Source: Betaproteobacteria bacterium (GTDB lineage Bacteria > Pseudomonadota > Gammaproteobacteria > Burkholderiales > SG8-39). Taken from it: a stretch of 6,151 bases of DNA. The translations under genes were made by a program, and so were the position numbers. The stretch is taken from assembly GCA_029858545.1 (NCBI GenBank), contig JAOUFA010000228.1, positions 1-6,151 of the forward strand. The letters are read 5' to 3'. Below, piece after piece: positions 1 to 6,151 of the stretch (the first letter of the stretch is position 1; each line of letters opens with the position of its first letter). The notes below the pieces were generated by a model. It did not search any database. It saw only the letters and a program-made list of their open reading frames with translations, and had not been told where the DNA came from.

Positions 1-974
1 AGCGCGACCGCATCACGCTTGAACCCGCGCAGCACATCGCGATAGTCGGCCGAAGGCAGATTCCGTTCGCGCGCGATGCGCGCGGCAAGGCGCATCATGT
101 CGTCGCGGACTTCCGCGAAACCGAAAGTGCCCAGCGCGATCGCCTGCTCGGGGTCGATGTCGACGCCGAAATTCTTCAGGCGGTCGGCGTACAGCTCGCG
201 CGGCAGCATCGCTTCACGGCGCGCGCGCGGCAGCACGACTGCCCTCACCCATGCGCAGTGCTCGCGCAATTGCGCCGCGAGCCGTGCCTGCGCCGGCTGC
301 CAGTCGCCGACACCGAACGAGGCGAACAATTCCGCGATCCCGCCGATGTAGCGTTCACAGTTCGCGAGTTCCTGGTGCACCTGGTCGGCGTAAGGCCGGA
401 CCAGACCGGCCACGCCGAGACGCTCGCTCATGCGCGCGCGCGCGAGCGCCGCAATCGGCCGCTCACCCGCTTCCATGCCCGCGTAGCGCCGCAACCGCTG
501 CAGCGCGTTGCGCCGCCTCGGCTCGGCGTTGCGCGCGTCGAGCAGAACCTGCAGGCCGCCGAACACGCGCTTGGGCAGATCGAAGTACGGCTGCAGCAGG
601 CGATGTTCCAGCATGCGGCTGCGCCGCATCCGGGCCACCGCGTCGATCAGCAGGTCGAGGTCCTCGCGCACGCGCGGTTCCGCCTCGCTGGCGCGCCGTG
701 CCGACAGTTCCCCGATCACCTTGCGCGCCGCCGCGTCGAAGCGTTGCACGTAACCGGGCTTCAGATCGACAACCTCGGTATCGAATCGCTCGACGCCGAG
801 CGCCGACGCGATTTCCGGTTCGAACGCAGCCTGCAGTTCAATCACCCGCCGCGCATGGCGGTCGCTGCGTTCGATCCAGGTCGGATCGGCGGCGATCGCG
901 GCAAGCGGTGACGAGAGGGTCGCGAACAATCCGAGGAAGGCGAACAGAATTTCGACGACAGGTTTCCTTGGCAT
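1..974 (-). CDS. DUF885 family exported protein, putative peptidase (N-terminal 324 residues; C-terminus outside window)
   Basis: The reading frame starts at the ATG at 974-972 and stays open for 324 codons to the left edge, so the C-terminal part is missing. Residues 1-29 look like a Sec signal peptide: basic start (MPRK), hydrophobic core around VEILFAFLGLFATL, and an Ala-rich cleavage region ending near AIAA/DP, which predicts export. The mature part is helical and matches what I know of DUF885 proteins: an RVREDLDLLIDA segment (101-112), a QPYFDLPKRVFGGLQVLLD stretch (128-146), and the family-typical LPRELYADRLKNFGVDIDP (257-275). DUF885 proteins are usually near 600 residues and carry a HExxxxGH-like putative metal site in the C-terminal half, which is not visible here, so peptidase activity is inferred from the family. 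The start lies 13 nt after the stop of the metalloprotease gene with only a weak GGCGAG ribosome site, suggesting co-transcription and perhaps translational coupling. Family call firm; substrate unknown. Confidence 0.88.
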   Translation of the reverse strand, partial: MPRKPVVEILFAFLGLFATLSSPLAAIAADPTWIERSDRHARRVIELQAAFEPEIASALGVERFDTEVVDLKPGYVQRFDAAARKVIGELSARRASEAEPRVREDLDLLIDAVARMRRSRMLEHRLLQPYFDLPKRVFGGLQVLLDARNAEPRRRNALQRLRRYAGMEAGERPIAALARARMSERLGVAGLVRPYADQVHQELANCERYIGGIAELFASFGVGDWQPAQARLAAQLREHCAWVRAVVLPRARREAMLPRELYADRLKNFGVDIDPEQAIALGTFGFAEVRDDMMRLAARIARERNLPSADYRDVLRGFKRDAVA

Positions 975-987
975 TCCGCAACTCGCC

Positions 988-3627
988 CTAGGTGCCGCTT
1001 CTCTGCATCGGCGCCCGGAGCGCCTCCTCGAGCGCGTTGGCGCTCTCGGCCAGATGCGCGCGCGCCTCCTGGGATAGCCCGGCGCGCGCCTGCGCCGCCT
1101 TCATGCGCACCGCAAGCGCCCGCGCGTACTGCCGCTGCAGCGCGCGCGCATCGGCGGGCGTCGCCACCGAGCCGCGCGTGAGCAGCGCCACCACGCGCTT
1201 CACATGCTCGCGTTGCAGGTTGCGCCGCGCGAGCGGGATGTCGCGCCCGCCGCGCAGCTCGCTCCAGATCGCCTGTTCCAGACGTTCGTACAGTTCAGCG
1301 AGCGAGAAGCGTTCTCGCGCTGTGTCCGCCTGTTCGGCGGCTTCGAGCACGCGACGCGCAACGGCATCGCTCAGCAAGCGGTCGAGGATGGCGCGCTGGA
1401 GTGCGAGGATTTGCCCCGCGAGCGTGAACGCCGCGTTCGAGCCGCCACCGCTTTCGAACGCATCGGCCGCGAGCCGCGACAGAAAATCGGCGCGAAAGCG
1501 AAAACTCTCCGCGGCAAATACCCCCTCGGCGACGAGCCGCAGCGCCTCGCGCTGTCGTTCCGGGGCGAGCGGCGTGAAGCTCGCGCGCGCACTCGCACCG
1601 AAATCGCGCAGATAGACGACGCCCCCCACGTACTTGGCCGCGACCTCCGCCGCGATACCGTATTGCATGAAACCCGACACCACGTTGCGATACAGCAATT
1701 CACGGCCTTCGTTCGGTTTGGCCGCGCGCTGCTGCAGGCGCGCCCACAACTCGCGCGAAACCGCCATGCGCCGGCGTGCGAAGGCGAGCGGATCGGCACC
1801 GAGATCTCGCCGGTTGACCTGCGGATCCATGCCGGCGGGACTGTCGTCGGCCTCCTCGTCGGCTCCGTAGGCGAGCCGCGGATCGGATTCACCGCGCGCG
1901 GCGATGCGCGCGAGCGCCTCGCTCTCGGTGACCGGGTCGAGTGGGCGATAGGCGTACTCGATTGCCCAGTAGTCGTAGGGTCCGAGAGTGCTCATGACGT
2001 ACTCGCCCTGGGCTTCGTTCGCCAGCGCGATGTTCCACGCGTTGTATTCCATCACCGACCCCGACAGACCGTTCTTCCTGGTGAACGCCGGGTCGGCGAG
2101 CTGCTCGAGGGTATAGATCGTCGAGGCGCGGAAATTGTGGCGCAGGCCGAGCGCGTGTCCCACCTCGTGGGTGATCACGTCCTTGAGCACCGCCTTGACG
2201 ATCGCCTCGGCCTGCGGGCTGTCGGGATCGATCGCGCCACGCGCCTCGAGCAAGCCCAGCGCGAAGCCCGCCTCCTGCATCGCGTGTTCGCCGTAGGCGC
2301 AGTGCGCGAGATCGTCGTTTCCCGCCGCAGGCATCGGGCGCGGGAATTGCTCCGCGGCGTAGCGGCGTGCGAGCCTCGTCCAGCCCTGCGAGACGCCGAT
2401 GTCGGCATCGAGGATCTCGCCCGAACGCGGATCGACGCGGCTCGGTCCGATGGCGAGCGCGCCGTCGTTCGTATCGAGGTACCAGCGCACCGAGGCGTGG
2501 CGCAGGTCGGCGGTATCGAAGGGCGCATCGTCGGGCTGCGTCTCGACACGCAGCGCTTGCCTGAAACCGATGCGCTCGAATGCCTTGTTCCACTCCAGGA
2601 TCCCGGCCTTCACGGTGTCACGGTATTCGCGCGGGATATTGCGGTCGAGCCAGAAGACGATCGGCTGCCGGGGTTCGGAGAGCGCAGCCTGCGGGTCCTT
2701 CTTCTCCAGACGCCAGCGATTGACCAGATAGCGACGCGGGTAGGGCCGGTAGTCCTCCGAAAAGTCCCAGTGACGCTGGACAAAATGTCCGACGCGCGGA
2801 TCGGCATTGCGGATCGGCATCGGATCGGCGGGCAATCGCGCGAGACTGTAGTGATAGCCGAGAAACAAGCTGCGGTTGTCCTCGAGCGTCGAGGGCGGCG
2901 CGACCACCGGCGTCGGTGGCGATGGAGGATGCAGCGGCGGCGCAGGAAGCTTGGGCAGCGCGTAATGCGCCGAGACGTGAAAGGTCGCCATGTCTTCGGT
3001 CGAACGCACCGCGACGAAGCTCGACTGGTGCGCGTCGAATGCATAGGGGAGTCTGAAGGCCGTCTCCAGTTGCGTCGCGCTGCCGGGTAGATCGGTGAGA
3101 AACAGCGCATTCGCCTCCACCAGCACGCTCTTGCGCTCCGGGTGGGCGGCGCTCGCGATCGCCCCCGATCCGAGCAGGCTGTCGGTGAAACTCTGCTCCA
3201 GCGCCGCGGCGAGCGGCGTTCCCGCTTGCGCGGTGGCACGGCGGTTCCGGGCAATCAACTGCACGAGCGGGCCGATGCGCTTGAACTCGACCAGGTGGCC
3301 GCGCAGCATGAATGGATAGATGAAGCGCTCGCCGAGACCGCGCGTGCGGTTGATCGATAAATAATAGGGCGTACCGAAATGCTCCGGCCTGAGTTCGATC
3401 CAGACCTTCTCGTCTTTCTGATAGAGCGTGATATAGCCCGGTATTTCCTTCGCGTCCTTGATCACCTCGTCGAACGGCTTGGGCGAGGCGGGCGCGGGCT
3501 TTGCATTCGTTCCTGTCGCGGCCGGCGTGTTCTTCTGCGCATCGGGTTGCGCGAAAACGCAGGTTGCCGCAACAATAAGCGCGCCGCCGGCCATCGTGCG
3601 GAACCGGCGTGTTGTCATGGTTTGCAT
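988..3627 (-). CDS. Exported zinc-dependent metalloprotease, DUF5118/DUF5117/DUF4953 (Met-zincin) type
   Basis: This is a complete 879-residue protein. Residues 1-26 form a signal peptide (basic TTRRFR, hydrophobic GGALIVAATCVF, likely cut after A26), so it acts in the periplasm or outside. A Pro/Ala-rich linker (about 33-50) precedes the DUF5118/DUF5117-like region (about 52-300), which is broken by a proline-rich stretch at 225-246. The DUF4953-like catalytic region follows (about 400-790). HEVGHALGLRH at 487-497 fits the metzincin consensus HExxHxxGxxH: H487, H491 and H497 would bind zinc and E488 would be the general base. SVMEYN at 524-529 is a plausible Met-turn with M526. Residues 730-879 are mostly helical and charged. 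The start is supported by GAGG at 3640-3637, 9 nt before ATG 3627; an ATG three codons later is less well spaced. It is the first gene of a probable two-gene operon with the DUF885 gene. Protein substrates are unknown. All key residues are present, so I expect an active enzyme. Confidence 0.93.
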   Translation of the reverse strand: MQTMTTRRFRTMAGGALIVAATCVFAQPDAQKNTPAATGTNAKPAPASPKPFDEVIKDAKEIPGYITLYQKDEKVWIELRPEHFGTPYYLSINRTRGLGERFIYPFMLRGHLVEFKRIGPLVQLIARNRRATAQAGTPLAAALEQSFTDSLLGSGAIASAAHPERKSVLVEANALFLTDLPGSATQLETAFRLPYAFDAHQSSFVAVRSTEDMATFHVSAHYALPKLPAPPLHPPSPPTPVVAPPSTLEDNRSLFLGYHYSLARLPADPMPIRNADPRVGHFVQRHWDFSEDYRPYPRRYLVNRWRLEKKDPQAALSEPRQPIVFWLDRNIPREYRDTVKAGILEWNKAFERIGFRQALRVETQPDDAPFDTADLRHASVRWYLDTNDGALAIGPSRVDPRSGEILDADIGVSQGWTRLARRYAAEQFPRPMPAAGNDDLAHCAYGEHAMQEAGFALGLLEARGAIDPDSPQAEAIVKAVLKDVITHEVGHALGLRHNFRASTIYTLEQLADPAFTRKNGLSGSVMEYNAWNIALANEAQGEYVMSTLGPYDYWAIEYAYRPLDPVTESEALARIAARGESDPRLAYGADEEADDSPAGMDPQVNRRDLGADPLAFARRRMAVSRELWARLQQRAAKPNEGRELLYRNVVSGFMQYGIAAEVAAKYVGGVVYLRDFGASARASFTPLAPERQREALRLVAEGVFAAESFRFRADFLSRLAADAFESGGGSNAAFTLAGQILALQRAILDRLLSDAVARRVLEAAEQADTARERFSLAELYERLEQAIWSELRGGRDIPLARRNLQREHVKRVVALLTRGSVATPADARALQRQYARALAVRMKAAQARAGLSQEARAHLAESANALEEALRAPMQRSGT

Positions 3628-3636
3628 GGATTGGTG

Positions 3637-3640
3637 CCTC
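3637..3640 (-). promoter_or_regulatory. Ribosome binding site of the metalloprotease gene
   Basis: On the minus strand GAGG ends 9 nt before the ATG at 3627. It favours that start over the second in-frame ATG at 3618, which would be 18 nt away. Both starts keep the signal peptide. Confidence 0.6.
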
Positions 3641-3658
3641 GAGCTTGCAACGGACGGT

Positions 3659-3665
3659 CATAATA
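3659..3665. promoter_or_regulatory. Shared AT-rich patch, candidate overlapping divergent -10 elements
   Basis: The gap between the divergent metalloprotease and acetyltransferase genes is GC-rich except for this patch. On the plus strand it reads CATAAT (3659-3664), and on the minus strand TATTAT (3665-3660); each matches the sigma-70 -10 consensus TATAAT at five of six positions. Used leftward, transcription would start near 3653, giving a leader of about 26 nt for the metalloprotease. Used rightward, it would start near 3671, giving about 65 nt of leader before the acetyltransferase ATG at 3736. I see no good TTGACA-like -35 at the right distance on either strand, so the call rests on the -10 resemblance alone. 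Confidence 0.35.
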
Positions 3666-3725
3666 CCGGACCATGGGGGACTGCCGCGGCGCGCGGACCG
3701 ACGCACCGATCGGCGCCCCGCCCTT

Positions 3726-3729
3726 GGAG
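3726..3729 (+). promoter_or_regulatory. Ribosome binding site that sets the acetyltransferase start
   Basis: GGAG sits 6 nt before the ATG at 3736. The longer in-frame start at 3673 has no comparable site and would add 21 residues that do not look like part of a GNAT fold. Confidence 0.7.
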
Positions 3730-3735
3730 CACGCG

Positions 3736-4215
3736 ATGCCATCCGAAACCACCCGTATCCTGGTCGAAAGCCCGCGCCAGGACGACGTCCGACAACTGCT
3801 CACGGCGCTTGACGCCTACCTCGAATCGCTGTTTCCGCCCGAGAGCAACCATATCCTTGGTATCGAAGCGCTCTGCGCGCCGGAAATCCGGTTCTTCGTG
3901 GCGCGCTCGGGTCGTGATGCGCTGGGATGCGGCGCGCTGCGAATCGACGCCAGCGGCTACGGGGAGGTGAAGCGCATGTACGTGCGCCCCGAGGCACGCG
4001 GACGCAGGCTCGGCCGGGCAATCCTCGCACGGATCGAAGACGAGGCACGGCGAGAAGGTATTGCGCACCTTCTCCTGGAGACCGGCATCTACCAGGCCGA
4101 AGCGCTCGCGCTGTACCGCCATGCCGGGTTCGTCGAACGCGAACCGTTCGGCGAATACCGCCCCGACCCGCTGAGCCTGTTCATGGAAAAACCCCTGCGC
4201 CGCGGCGCCCGATAG
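3736..4215 (+). CDS. GNAT family N-acetyltransferase, YsnE-like
   Basis: This 159-residue cytoplasmic enzyme would transfer an acetyl group from acetyl-CoA to an amine on an unidentified acceptor. It is a single GNAT domain of normal length. Strand beta-4 is GEVKRMYV (76-83), leading into the acetyl-CoA pyrophosphate-binding loop: RPEARGRRLGRA (84-95) contains R90-x-x-G93-x-A95, matching Q/RxxGxG/A. The following helix (96-108) and strand HLLLETG (111-117) complete motif A, and EALALYRHAGF (122-132) is the typical motif B helix. The C-terminal FGEYRPDPLSLFMEK (138-152) and the N-terminal YLESLFPPESNH (28-39) resemble the subgroup that includes Bacillus YsnE; I cannot assign a substrate from this. 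The start at 3736 is chosen for its GGAG site; an upstream in-frame ATG at 3673 is less likely. The gene is divergent from the metalloprotease and converges on the transporter gene with an 18-nt gap. Confidence 0.9.
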   Translation: MPSETTRILVESPRQDDVRQLLTALDAYLESLFPPESNHILGIEALCAPEIRFFVARSGRDALGCGALRIDASGYGEVKRMYVRPEARGRRLGRAILARIEDEARREGIAHLLLETGIYQAEALALYRHAGFVEREPFGEYRPDPLSLFMEKPLRRGAR

Positions 4216-4233
4216 GCACCGATCGAGCGGCGC

Positions 4234-6036
4234 TTACCGCGCCAGCGCAAGCAACCCGATGATCCCCAGCGTAAGGAAGGTAAGCGCCTCGCCGGCGATG
4301 AGCCCTCCGCCGATGAGCGACATGCTACTCATATCCTCGGGCACGCCCTCGTCGCGCGCTTTGCCCGCGTGGAACCTGTCGACCGACCAGTTCCACACCG
4401 ACGAGAAGATTCCCCCGAGACCGAACCACAGCGCCGTGAACCAGTCGACAAAGCCACCGAAGCTCGACGCATAGGGACTCGGCACGATGATCGCATCGAT
4501 CACGAAATCGGCGGCGCGGGTGCCCGCGCTCCGATTCTTCCACGCCTGATAACGGCCGCTGACCTTCAGCAGTCTGCGCACCACGGCGACCGCAAAGCCG
4601 ATTGCGATGCCGAGCGCCATCAGCTTCAGCGCGGTGGAATCGGTCGAGGTCAGACCACGCAGCACGCCGACGAACTTGTAGGTCATCGCGCTTTGCCAGT
4701 TGCCGGATTTCAACTCGGGGTGGGCGAAGGTGTCGACCGTGAGCACCGGGTAGGCGGCAAGAAAGAGCTTGGTGACGAACACCGCCAACAGCGCGCCCAT
4801 CACGATGCCCACCACCTGAAAGCGGAACTGGATCGTACGATTGCTGCCGAGGCGCCAGCCTGTCGAGCGATCCTGCTGCATGTCGCCGCCGACCGTCGTG
4901 GCGATCAGCAGCACCGAGCCGGCGATCAGACCCACCAGCGGATCGGTCAGACCGGCCGCTGCCATCACGGTGATTCCCACCACGAACGCCGACGAGATGG
5001 GATTCGAGTCGGAGATGCCGACGCTGATGCCGTTGACGAGCACGAACACGAACGCCAGCGCCACGCCAAGCACCGCATAGCCCACCGGAATTCCCAGCAG
5101 ACCCGATGAGGCGGCGATCACGGCGAGGCCCCACACGGCCACCCACGCGGCAAGGCGCGGAGTGCTGGTTTTCTTCCAGTCCTCGCTCTCCGCCGGTGGT
5201 GCGCGGTCCGCGGCCCTGGAGCGCTGCCAGGCCTCGCGCAGGATCAAGGAGATGTCGAGAATCGCGGCGCCCAGGATCGTGCCCAGTGCAATCAGAAACC
5301 CGATCTTGCGCCATGGGTCGTTGGGGCCGAGCAGCCCCTCGGCGCGCAGCCACGGGGTTAGCCCCAGGCCGATCAGACCCCCGACAATCGCCGGCACGCC
5401 GATGCGCGCGCCGACGATGATCCCGGCACCGAAGGTCGACGCCGAGAAATGTACCGCGCCGAGAACTCCGACGATGCCTTTTTCGGCGAGGATCGTCAGC
5501 CCCGAACCCAATCCCATCCCGCCTCCCAGCGTGGCGACGGATCGTCTGAGCAAGCGCACATCGGTGAGCGCACGCAGGATGTTCGCGACCGCGAGGCCCG
5601 AGGGGAAAGTAAGCCGCATCCGGTCGACGACAACCGGCGTATAGAGCATTCCCAGGCCCACCCCGAACATGCCGATGCACAGAAAGTAGGCGATCAGCTT
5701 CCAGGTGGCCGGCTCGGCGAGTCCGAGCCACACCATCGCCTGAATGAGTACGCCCATCGCGGCCATCGACGCCACCGAGGCCGCCATCGTCTGCATGTAG
5801 TTGGCGCCATGCTTGCCCTCGGGACCGTAGCCCAGCGTGACCACGCTGCCGAGAATCCCGGCGAGCACCTGGCCGCCGACGAAGAACCCCAGCGAAAAGT
5901 TCATATAGCTCGCGGCGATCCCGCCGAGCGGCCCGAGAATGAAGATCGCGACCGCGCCGAGCAGAAGATAGTAGCTGCGTGAGCCGATCGGCGGAAGAAA
6001 GCGAACCGGACGCGTCGGTGTGGGAAGGCCTGTCAT
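4234..6036 (-). CDS. OPT family oligopeptide (or metal-chelate) transporter
   Basis: This 600-residue integral inner-membrane protein has roughly 14-16 hydrophobic segments, for example about 22-42, 49-69, 83-106, 113-133, 200-227, 244-266, 295-336, 350-384, 404-428, 470-487, 523-546 and 572-598. Family features are PEGKHGANYMQT (72-83), a glycine-rich GGGMGLGSG (171-179), SDSNPIS (342-348) between membrane segments, and GGDMQQDRSTGWRLG (383-397). A polar loop (about 267-294) splits the halves. Known OPT members import oligopeptides or metal-siderophore complexes, usually with protons; the substrate here cannot be read from sequence. I chose the ATG at 6036, preceded by GGGAG 10 nt upstream. 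An in-frame ATG at 6114 would add 26 Gly/Ala-rich residues not typical of the family and lies upstream of the predicted transcription start. The gene has its own candidate promoter and is separate from the peptidase operon, though on the same strand. The length is normal for bacterial members. Confidence 0.93.
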   Translation of the reverse strand: MTGLPTPTRPVRFLPPIGSRSYYLLLGAVAIFILGPLGGIAASYMNFSLGFFVGGQVLAGILGSVVTLGYGPEGKHGANYMQTMAASVASMAAMGVLIQAMVWLGLAEPATWKLIAYFLCIGMFGVGLGMLYTPVVVDRMRLTFPSGLAVANILRALTDVRLLRRSVATLGGGMGLGSGLTILAEKGIVGVLGAVHFSASTFGAGIIVGARIGVPAIVGGLIGLGLTPWLRAEGLLGPNDPWRKIGFLIALGTILGAAILDISLILREAWQRSRAADRAPPAESEDWKKTSTPRLAAWVAVWGLAVIAASSGLLGIPVGYAVLGVALAFVFVLVNGISVGISDSNPISSAFVVGITVMAAAGLTDPLVGLIAGSVLLIATTVGGDMQQDRSTGWRLGSNRTIQFRFQVVGIVMGALLAVFVTKLFLAAYPVLTVDTFAHPELKSGNWQSAMTYKFVGVLRGLTSTDSTALKLMALGIAIGFAVAVVRRLLKVSGRYQAWKNRSAGTRAADFVIDAIIVPSPYASSFGGFVDWFTALWFGLGGIFSSVWNWSVDRFHAGKARDEGVPEDMSSMSLIGGGLIAGEALTFLTLGIIGLLALAR

Positions 6037-6046
6037 TGTTATTGTT

Positions 6047-6051
6047 CTCCC
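6047..6051 (-). promoter_or_regulatory. Ribosome binding site that sets the OPT transporter start
   Basis: GGGAG on the minus strand is followed by a 10-nt A-rich spacer and then the ATG at 6036. The spacing is slightly long but acceptable. It supports the 600-residue form over the 626-residue form. Confidence 0.6.
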
Positions 6052-6095
6052 GATCCCGGCACCGGCACCAGCGCCGACCACGGCGATCGCGGGAA

Positions 6096-6124
6096 ATGTT
6101 GCCCGGCACGGCACATCGAGTCAA
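6096..6124 (-). promoter_or_regulatory. Candidate sigma-70 promoter of the OPT transporter gene
   Basis: On the minus strand TTGACT (6124-6119) matches the -35 consensus at five of six positions. A 17-nt spacer follows, then CAACAT (6101-6096), a weak -10 that keeps the second-position A and final T. The predicted start of transcription is near 6089, leaving a leader of about 53 nt before ATG 6036. The -35 and the spacing are good; the -10 is only three of six. I see no Fur- or Zur-like operator here. Confidence 0.4.
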
Positions 6125-6151
6125 GGCCGGTTCGACAACATTCCCGCAGGA

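Noticed and set aside
431..444. Alternating CG tract, possible Z-DNA or simple repeat.
   Set aside because: It encodes an ordinary Ala/Arg stretch in the DUF885 protein, and similar short CG runs recur across the window because of codon bias.
258..911. A 217-codon open frame on the plus strand, opposite the DUF885 gene.
   Set aside because: It has no recognisable domain. The minus-strand frame has a signal peptide and family-typical segments and is open throughout.
1204..3090. A 628-codon open frame on the plus strand, antisense to the metalloprotease.
   Set aside because: It is Arg/Glu/Leu-rich with no recognisable domain, and lies wholly opposite a gene with clear catalytic motifs. It is a by-product of GC-rich codon bias.
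3556..3564. Cys23 in the metalloprotease signal peptide as a possible lipoprotein attachment site.
   Set aside because: The preceding residues (AAT) do not fit a lipobox, which needs Leu, Val or Ile at -3. Cleavage after A26 is more likely.
3673..3735. A longer acetyltransferase start at 3673.
   Set aside because: It lacks a ribosome site, adds no GNAT structure, and would sit almost at the predicted transcription start. The ATG at 3736 has GGAG at good spacing.
4229..4243. GGCGC-TTACC-GCGCC inverted repeat spanning the OPT stop codon as a bidirectional terminator.
   Set aside because: The stem is only 5 bp and no T run follows on either strand.
6037..6114. A longer OPT transporter start at 6114, adding 26 residues with a GAGAGAG run that resembles a nucleotide-binding loop.
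   Set aside because: There is no ribosome site at 6114, the extension is not family-like, and the candidate promoter would start transcription downstream of it. The Gly/Ala run is GC-driven.
4325..6124. A 599-codon open frame on the minus strand, in another frame over the transporter.
   Set aside because: It is extremely rich in Arg, Gly and Asp and lacks membrane segments, while the other frame encodes a full OPT transporter.

Overview
This is a GC-rich window (about two thirds G+C by eye) from what looks like a proteobacterium, probably a beta- or gamma-proteobacterium. That placement rests on codon bias, Shine-Dalgarno usage, Sec-type signal peptides and the style of the metalloprotease and DUF885 proteins; it is an inference, since no rRNA or marker gene is present. 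The window is densely coding: four genes cover nearly all of it. I saw no mobile element, tRNA, rRNA or CRISPR array.

Layout. (1) 1-974, minus strand: the first 324 residues of an exported DUF885-family protein, a putative peptidase, running off the left edge. (2) 988-3627, minus strand: a complete 879-residue exported zinc metalloprotease of the DUF5117/DUF4953 type. It has a full metzincin zinc site and a Met-turn-like segment. It lies only 13 nt upstream of the DUF885 gene, so the two are probably one transcript (metalloprotease first). (3) 3736-4215, plus strand: a 159-residue GNAT N-acetyltransferase, divergent from the metalloprotease across a 108-nt gap. That gap holds one AT-rich patch that could serve as the -10 element in both directions. 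(4) 4234-6036, minus strand: a 600-residue OPT-family membrane transporter, convergent with the acetyltransferase across an 18-nt gap. It has its own candidate promoter and a well-placed ribosome binding site.

How the genes may work together. Two exported putative peptidases lie next to a transporter of a family known to import oligopeptides or metal-chelate complexes. The simplest reading is a peptide-scavenging neighbourhood: extracytoplasmic proteolysis followed by uptake. This is inference from proximity only, because the transporter is a separate transcription unit and bacterial OPT substrates are often unknown. The acetyltransferase has no evident link beyond sharing a divergent promoter region. 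I find no strong evidence of a new defence, mobile or RNA-based system; the most interesting item is the two-family secreted peptidase operon beside the OPT transporter.
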